Part shown: positions 1 through 3,670 of the stretch, in pieces | Position numbering within the stretch: position 1 is the stretch's first letter | How the letters are laid out: the number at the start of each line of letters is the position of its first letter | The notes under the pieces: model-generated | What the model saw: only the letters and a program-made list of their open reading frames with translations | What the model was told of the DNA's origin: nothing | Databases searched by the model: none | Origin: Aquificaceae bacterium | Lineage (GTDB): Bacteria; Aquificota; Aquificia; Aquificales; Aquificaceae | Reading direction: 5' to 3' | Length of the DNA: 6,359 bases | NCBI GenBank assembly: GCA_015490115.1 | Contig: WFYM01000056.1 | Span: 1-6,359 of the forward strand | Translations under genes and position numbers: made by a program

Positions 1-299
1 AGCCTTATCTCCTCCTTCGAGAGTATCCCCTGCCTTCCCCAGTCGGGCATTCCTCCCGGTGTCCCGTTCGTGATTATCGTCTCGAGATATTTGAGACCCC
101 TCTTCCTCGTTATGTCAGGTGTGAGGGGAGGACCCGTAGCTCCCTTCCTGAGCATACCGTGGCATCCCGCACACCTGTCGAAGTAGATCTTGGAAGCCCT
201 CTTCATCTCCTCAGGGGTGAGTTTCGGGACCTCACCCGAGAGAGCGACACCGCCGAGGATCAAGACACCCGCGAGGAGACCGGCTTTTAGAGACCTCAT
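1..299 (-). CDS. nirS: Cytochrome cd1 nitrite reductase, N-terminal part (cut by left edge)
   Basis: Periplasmic dissimilatory nitrite reductase (nitrite to NO). Only the first 99 codons are in the window. Residues 1-21 form a signal peptide (basic start, hydrophobic core, likely cleavage after ALS). The cytochrome c domain follows, with heme motif C43-A-G-C46-H47 inside YFDRCAGCHGMLRKGATG, then PPLTPDITRKRG and GTPGGMPDWG. These blocks match the family signature around the heme c of Pseudomonas and Paracoccus NirS. M84 in GGMPDW is the likely distal heme c ligand, by analogy with the Pseudomonas enzyme. The d1-heme propeller lies outside the window, so completeness cannot be judged. The start ATG (299-297) overlaps the upstream Sco stop codon as ATGA, and a GGAGGTGA ribosome site lies in the end of that gene, so translation is probably coupled. 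Another mono-heme cytochrome c is a less likely reading, because the RKGATG and GTPxGMPxWG blocks are specific to NirS. Confidence 0.9.
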   Translation of the reverse strand, partial: MRSLKAGLLAGVLILGGVALSGEVPKLTPEEMKRASKIYFDRCAGCHGMLRKGATGPPLTPDITRKRGLKYLETIITNGTPGGMPDWGRQGILSKEEIR

Positions 300-1072
300 G
301 ACCGCTCACCTCCGCTAAATAAAGATTTATTAACCATAAAATCATAAATTGACCTAAAGAAGTTCCTGAGGAACAGGTAGTAGAGCATGCCACTTATCGG
401 TATGAGACCTCCGAGGACCATGGCGACGAAGGACCAGTCCACCGTGTAGGTTCCCGTGACGGGATCGTATCTGAAGCAAATGAGGAGGAGGCTCTTTATT
501 GGGTTTTGACTGATCTCTCCCGCGTAGGCTCCTTTCACAGCCTTTTTGAGCTTCCCCTTCTCGTAGGAGACCCCGAGGAAGTAGGCGGAGACCCTAAGAT
601 CCGGGGAGAGAACTATAAGGACGCTCGGGTGGGCGAACATGTCCGTCTTCTTGTCGTAGAAGAACTTAAAGTCGACGGCTTCCGTGAGCCTCTCAAGGTC
701 CTTCCCCTTAGCCAAGGCGAGGACCCAGTCCCCCTTTATACCCTTTAGCTCCCTGAACTTTTTTAGGTCTTTAGGCTTGTCCCTCTCGTCGAAGTCAAGG
801 AGGAGAACCTTAACCCCCCTTACATCCCTCGTCGCCTCCTCTATCCCCCTCACTATCATCGGACAAGCTGAGGAACACTTAGTGTAGATAAAGGAAAGGA
901 GAAGGACCTTCCCCTCGGAGACCTCGCTCAGTCTCTTTACACTTCCGTCTTCGAGGGTGAGGCTAACGTCTGGGACGTATCTTCCTATTACCTTCTCGGC
1001 GTCCGGGGAAAGGTCCTTTGCGTTTGTGTAAAAAAGGAGGGAAAGAAGGAGGGGGACAAGGAGGGGAGCCAT
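296..1072 (-). CDS. Sco/SenC-type copper protein with C-terminal membrane anchor
   Basis: Thioredoxin-fold copper-binding protein of the Sco1/SenC/PrrC family, which helps assemble the CuA or CuB centres of heme-copper enzymes outside the cytoplasmic membrane. The 258 residues start with a signal peptide (about 1-18, cleavage near TNA). The copper motif C66-S-S-A-C70-P follows, and the third ligand, H148, sits in MFAHPSVLIVLSPD; all three Sco copper ligands are therefore present. A short segment with C199 and RYDPVTGTY leads into a transmembrane helix (about 213-236) and a basic tail. This C-terminal anchor differs from the N-terminal anchor of mitochondrial Sco1. The ATG at 1072 is preceded by GGAGGTGA inside the end of the subunit I gene (3-base gap), and the stop overlaps nirS. 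Its position directly after the oxidase-like genes and before nirS suggests that it metallates the CuA subunit II and perhaps the active site of subunit I. Confidence 0.9.
   Translation of the reverse strand: MAPLLVPLLLSLLFYTNAKDLSPDAEKVIGRYVPDVSLTLEDGSVKRLSEVSEGKVLLLSFIYTKCSSACPMIVRGIEEATRDVRGVKVLLLDFDERDKPKDLKKFRELKGIKGDWVLALAKGKDLERLTEAVDFKFFYDKKTDMFAHPSVLIVLSPDLRVSAYFLGVSYEKGKLKKAVKGAYAGEISQNPIKSLLLICFRYDPVTGTYTVDWSFVAMVLGGLIPISGMLYYLFLRNFFRSIYDFMVNKSLFSGGERS
315..352 (-). promoter_or_regulatory. AT-rich tract inside the sco 3' end, possible internal nirS promoter
   Basis: The last codons of the Sco gene are strikingly AT-rich compared with the coding sequence around them and lie 16-53 bases before the nirS start. 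On the minus strand the tract contains ATTTATGATT (plus 340-349), the same 10-mer found in the divergent intergenic region at 3597-3606, and TTAATAAAT, which could serve as part of a -10 region. An extra nirS promoter or operator is possible. The lysine, phenylalanine and asparagine codons of the tail may explain the composition instead. Confidence 0.25.
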
Positions 1073-1075
1073 GGG

Positions 1076-2770
1076 CTATCTCACCTCCCACATAACGGAG
1101 AGCCATCCGTAGTTGAGGGCTACGAATATGACGAAGGCGACTATGAAGATCAGGACGAGGACGAAGGTTCCCGGAGCTGCGAAGCCCTTGTGTTCTTCGT
1201 CCATCTCAACGGGTTCAGCTATGGGTATCTGGAGGTCCTGAGGTCCCCTGAAGGGCTGACCGAAGAAAACGGAGACGACCACCTGAATTATCCAAAGCAA
1301 AGCACCTATCACGGCAAGCACACCGCCTATCGCGAAGAGCGCCCAGAAGAAGTCGGTGACGGGGTTGTAGGTGAAGGTGAAGGGACCCCCGGAGAAGGTT
1401 ATGTCCCAGTGCCTCCTCGGTATACCGAAAGCACCGAGTATGTAGAAGGAAACCGCCAAGATGGCAACACCTATCCCGAATATCCAAGGGACGTATTTTG
1501 CGAGACCGTAGAAGGCTATCTTCTTCCTGAAGAGCAATGGTATGAGGTAGTAGGTCACCGACATGAAAGCGAGGGTAGTCCCGCCTACAACAGCACCCTT
1601 GAAGTGTCCGGGAACTGAGAGGGTGTTGTGGGCTATGATGTTCGTCTGCTCCATACCGTTCACAACTCCCGTTATGCCTCCTATGAAGCCGAAGATTATC
1701 ATCGAGAGCATGAGTCCTGAGAAGGCTGGGTTGCCCCAAGGTGCGCGCTTTAGCCACTCGAAGAGTCCCTTCGTGTAGCCCCTCTTCCTCTGGGCTACCT
1801 CGATGGCTGAAGGGACGGCGAAGGCGTGGATCATGGAGGCGAAGACAGCGAGGTACATCACGTAGCTCGTGTTCCAGACCTTCCAAACCGGGCTGACCGC
1901 AGGGTCAACGAGTAAGTGGTGAGCTGAAGCAACGTTGATGGCGACTATGTAAAGTATGAAGGCGAACCTGCTTATCTTCTCGTTTATCGACTGCCCCCCG
2001 ACCGTCAGGAAGGCAAGAAGATACCAGACAGCAACGTGGGCTGAGACGTTTATCTGCTGGGAGGGGTGTCCGAGACCCCACCAGACGAGCTTGTAAACCG
2101 CAGGGTCTATGTCCTTTATTATCCCGAGGGACCAGAGGAAGGTGGGTATGTATATGATCGCTCCCGAGACTATGGTTATCACAGCTATGATAGCCGCAGC
2201 CATAAGCCCGTAGACGAAAAGGGGAAGGGACTGTCCCGGGTTTTCCCTCCTCCAGATCATAAGGTTTGCGAAGAAAGTAGAGACTATGAGCAAAGCTCCC
2301 ACCGCAAAGAGTATCATCCCGAGGTAAAAGCCCGGGTGAGCCTTGAGTGGCGCGTAGGAGGTCATAAGGACGTCAGCGTTACCCGTTAGGATCATGTAGT
2401 TTACGAGCAGAAAGCCTACTATGGCGAGGACCGTTCCCACCCACCCCACGAAGGGGGAGGACATCCTCGTGTTCAGGAAAGCGGTAGAGGCAAATACAAG
2501 AGCTGCAAGCTCGAAGAAGATTATCCAGAACACCAGAGCGTCGAGTCCGTGGAGGGTAAGGACCCTGTAATACCAGTCAACTGGGAGGAGGTGGATCATC
2601 TGCCAACGTGTGAGGACAAGAAGAAGCGCAGCTATCACAGCTATCAGGAAGGAGACGACAGCCATTACAGCGTTCACCTTGGCTATCTTCTCCGCCCTGG
2701 TGTCCACCTTAAAGCCCGTAACATCGCAGGTCCTGAAGAAATGCTCACCACCGTGCGTTGCCACAGCCAT
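1076..2770 (-). CDS. B-type (ba3-like) heme-copper subunit I, probable NO reductase
   Basis: Catalytic membrane subunit, 564 residues with about 13 transmembrane helices, the same size as Thermus ba3 subunit I. Residues that match the B family are low-spin heme ligand H74 (LTLHG), first CuB ligand H235 (WWGLGHP), CuB ligands H284-H285 (AHHLLVDP), H381 (AHNT) and high-spin heme ligand H389 (VPGHF). Two key positions differ. The tyrosine that cross-links to the first CuB histidine in oxygen reductases (H+4) is Q239, and the second low-spin heme ligand (H of HFH) is K391. Several ba3 K-channel residues are also nonpolar (A311, I314, F317, V246). In cNOR the H+4 position carries the FeB-ligand glutamate. 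Loss of the tyrosine, together with linkage to nirS and Sco, suggests NO reduction rather than O2 reduction; Nitrosomonas norSY-senC is a possible relative. Automated naming would say cytochrome c oxidase subunit I. The start ATG has AAGGAGGTG 7 bases upstream. Family placement is firm; substrate is inference. Confidence 0.9.
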   Translation of the reverse strand: MAVATHGGEHFFRTCDVTGFKVDTRAEKIAKVNAVMAVVSFLIAVIAALLLVLTRWQMIHLLPVDWYYRVLTLHGLDALVFWIIFFELAALVFASTAFLNTRMSSPFVGWVGTVLAIVGFLLVNYMILTGNADVLMTSYAPLKAHPGFYLGMILFAVGALLIVSTFFANLMIWRRENPGQSLPLFVYGLMAAAIIAVITIVSGAIIYIPTFLWSLGIIKDIDPAVYKLVWWGLGHPSQQINVSAHVAVWYLLAFLTVGGQSINEKISRFAFILYIVAINVASAHHLLVDPAVSPVWKVWNTSYVMYLAVFASMIHAFAVPSAIEVAQRKRGYTKGLFEWLKRAPWGNPAFSGLMLSMIIFGFIGGITGVVNGMEQTNIIAHNTLSVPGHFKGAVVGGTTLAFMSVTYYLIPLLFRKKIAFYGLAKYVPWIFGIGVAILAVSFYILGAFGIPRRHWDITFSGGPFTFTYNPVTDFFWALFAIGGVLAVIGALLWIIQVVVSVFFGQPFRGPQDLQIPIAEPVEMDEEHKGFAAPGTFVLVLIFIVAFVIFVALNYGWLSVMWEVR

Positions 2771-2783
2771 GACTCACACCTCC

Positions 2784-3314
2784 TTACTCCTCGACGATTA
2801 TCTTCCCGATCATCATGTGGTGACCTATACCGCAAAACTCGTTGCAGACTATGTAGAACTCTCCCGCGGAGGTGGGTCTGAAGGTGAGGACGTAGTCGTA
2901 TTTGGGGTAGACCATGAAGTTCATGTTCACAGGCTGGAGGGAGAAGCCGTGGAGGACGTCGAGGGAGGATATGTGGAACCTGTACTCCTCACCTTTCTTC
3001 AGGACGAGGACAGGCTCCCACCTGAACTGGCGGGCTAAGAGAAAGACGTCGCTACCCGGAGGTGGCTTCACAACAGGTATCCCGTTCTCCTCACCCACCT
3101 TGTATTTTTCTATGAAGGCTTGGGTGAGCTGGTAGAACTCCTCGGGCGTGGTCCTGTAGGTGACGAAGGAGGGGTTCTGCTTCGCGTATACGTGCCATAT
3201 GATCATCCAGAAGAAGAGGAAGACCGAGACCACGAAGGCGAGCGCCATCCAGATCTTCTCGTCCTTGGCTACCTTCTTTTGAAACCAGCCTTCCTTAGGA
3301 GGTAGAAGTGCCAT
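2784..3314 (-). CDS. Heme-copper subunit II with CuA centre
   Basis: Electron-entry subunit that takes electrons from cytochrome c or cupredoxin and passes them to subunit I. With the ATG start it is 176 residues. There is one N-terminal transmembrane helix (about 21-42), a short linker, and a periplasmic cupredoxin domain. The aromatic ARQFRWEP stretch is the usual subunit II segment. All CuA ligands are present: H122 (DVLHGF), then C157-N-E159-F-C161-G-I-G-H165-H-M-M168, with the normal C-x3-C-x3-H-x2-M spacing and E159 as the carbonyl ligand. An intact CuA site implies a cytochrome c or copper-protein donor, unlike the heme c subunit of cNOR. I chose ATG 3314 rather than the in-frame GTG at 3323, because that GTG is part of the GGAGGTGA ribosome site and overlaps the previous stop. 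The gap to subunit I is 13 bases and holds its ribosome site. Confidence 0.92.
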   Translation of the reverse strand: MALLPPKEGWFQKKVAKDEKIWMALAFVVSVFLFFWMIIWHVYAKQNPSFVTYRTTPEEFYQLTQAFIEKYKVGEENGIPVVKPPPGSDVFLLARQFRWEPVLVLKKGEEYRFHISSLDVLHGFSLQPVNMNFMVYPKYDYVLTFRPTSAGEFYIVCNEFCGIGHHMMIGKIIVEE

Positions 3315-3324
3315 GGCTCTCACC
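3315..3324 (-). promoter_or_regulatory. Ribosome binding site deciding the subunit II start
   Basis: On the minus strand GGAGGTGAGAGCC precedes ATG 3314 with standard spacing. The GTG inside it at 3323 would extend the protein by three residues but would sit inside the Shine-Dalgarno itself. The site also overlaps the TGA of the small upstream gene, so the two genes are probably translationally coupled. Confidence 0.7.
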
Positions 3325-3493
3325 TCCCTAAGAGCGCCTGCTTGATCTCCTCAGGTATGGGCGGGGTCCAAGCTATCTCTATGAGACCCCATATCAGATA
3401 GGAGACCGCGTATACAGCAACTCCGAGGAAGAGGAGGAGTATGAAGTCGTCGAAGACCAGCTGGAGAAAGGGAACCTTTTTCTCCTCGCTCAT
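3320..3493 (-). CDS. Small single-span membrane subunit of the heme-copper complex
   Basis: With the ATG start this is a 57-residue protein. It has a charged N-terminal stretch (MSEEKK), one hydrophobic helix at about residues 18-42, and a short tail containing TPPIPEEIKQALL. It is the first gene of the minus-strand operon, and its stop lies within the ribosome site of subunit II. By position and size it resembles the one-helix accessory subunits, such as subunit IIa of Thermus ba3, that pack against subunits I and II. I do not recognise a specific family, and no metal-binding motif is visible. The start was chosen at ATG 3493, which has GGAGGTGG six bases upstream. The in-frame GTG at 3523 would add ten basic residues (NKHLRRWRE...) but has poor ribosome-site spacing. 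The role is inferred from context. Confidence 0.75.
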   Translation of the reverse strand: MSEEKKVPFLQLVFDDFILLLFLGVAVYAVSYLIWGLIEIAWTPPIPEEIKQALLGR

Positions 3494-3499
3494 CTCTCT

Positions 3500-3507
3500 C
3501 CACCTCC
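3500..3507 (-). promoter_or_regulatory. Ribosome binding site of the small subunit gene
   Basis: GGAGGTGG on the minus strand, six bases before ATG 3493. It favours the 57-residue form over the 67-residue GTG-start form. Confidence 0.65.
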
Positions 3508-3541
3508 GTAAATGCTTATTCACTCACCTCTATATGTTAGT

Positions 3542-3591
3542 TTATGACCCCTTACTCAATTTTCTATAAAAGTTCTTAATGCGGGTCATAA
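3542..3591. repeat. Perfect 9-bp inverted repeat, candidate operator
   Basis: TTATGACCC at 3542-3550 is mirrored exactly by GGGTCATAA at 3583-3591. The arm centres are 41 bases apart, about four helical turns. The left arm falls inside the spacer of the proposed leftward promoter. The 32-base gap is too long for a normal hairpin, so a pair of protein binding sites is more likely than a terminator. Confidence 0.55.
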
Positions 3592-3604
3592 GGAATATTT
3601 ATGA
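3586..3604. repeat. 6-7-6 palindrome TCATAA-N7-TTATGA, candidate operator
   Basis: TCATAAggaatatTTATGA is an exact 19-base dyad that reuses the right arm of the larger inverted repeat. This size and spacing suit a dimeric DNA-binding regulator. The sequence is AT-rich and the core hexamer occurs elsewhere in the window, so function is not proven. Confidence 0.4.
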
Positions 3605-3670
3605 TTAAAGGGTTAGTTTTTCTTAATTTAATGTAGTGGGTAAGTATGTAATCACTCTCAGGAGGGGAGA

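Larger units (their letters stand above)
3494..3670. promoter_or_regulatory. AT-rich divergent promoter region between the two operons
   Basis: These 177 bases separate the minus-strand NO/nitrite operon from the plus-strand cytochrome b operon and are much richer in AT than the flanking coding sequence. No open reading frame of note is present. A plausible leftward promoter is TTGAGT (plus-strand 3554-3559), a 17-base spacer, and CATATA (3531-3536), which puts the transcript start about 30 bases before the small-subunit ATG. A rightward promoter is less clear; TATGTA at 3645-3650 is a weak -10 candidate. GTTAGTTT occurs twice in direct orientation (3536-3543 and 3612-3619). No TTGAT-N4-ATCAA (FNR/DNR) box and no sigma-54 GG-N10-GC site was seen. 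Confidence 0.6.

Noticed and set aside
1215..1886. 223-codon open frame on the minus strand in another frame of subunit I
   Set aside because: It is rich in Arg, His and Leu with no domain, lies wholly within the well-supported subunit I gene and has no ribosome site of its own.
1076..2770. Plain annotation as an O2-reducing ba3 cytochrome c oxidase subunit I
   Set aside because: The fold family fits, but the cross-linking tyrosine is glutamine and K-channel residues are lost, so an O2 reductase call is not supported.
2610..3038. Plus-strand open frame of 142 codons across the subunit I/II junction
   Set aside because: It is antisense to two well-identified genes with low-complexity acidic content; the open frame reflects codon bias.
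3315..3323. GTG start at 3323 for subunit II (179 residues)
   Set aside because: That GTG lies inside the GGAGGTGA ribosome site; ATG 3314 has correct spacing.
3494..3523. GTG start at 3523 for the small membrane gene (67 residues)
   Set aside because: The GAGGTGA before it is almost adjacent to the GTG, while ATG 3493 has GGAGGTGG at normal spacing. The GTG version also adds a basic stretch overlapping the probable 5' leader.
3542..3591. Intrinsic terminator formed by the 9-bp inverted repeat
   Set aside because: The 32-base loop, moderate arm GC and position between divergent starts do not fit a terminator.
3494..3670. FNR/DNR/NnrR box (TTGAT-N4-ATCAA) or sigma-54 promoter
   Set aside because: No sequence close to either consensus was found in the divergent region.
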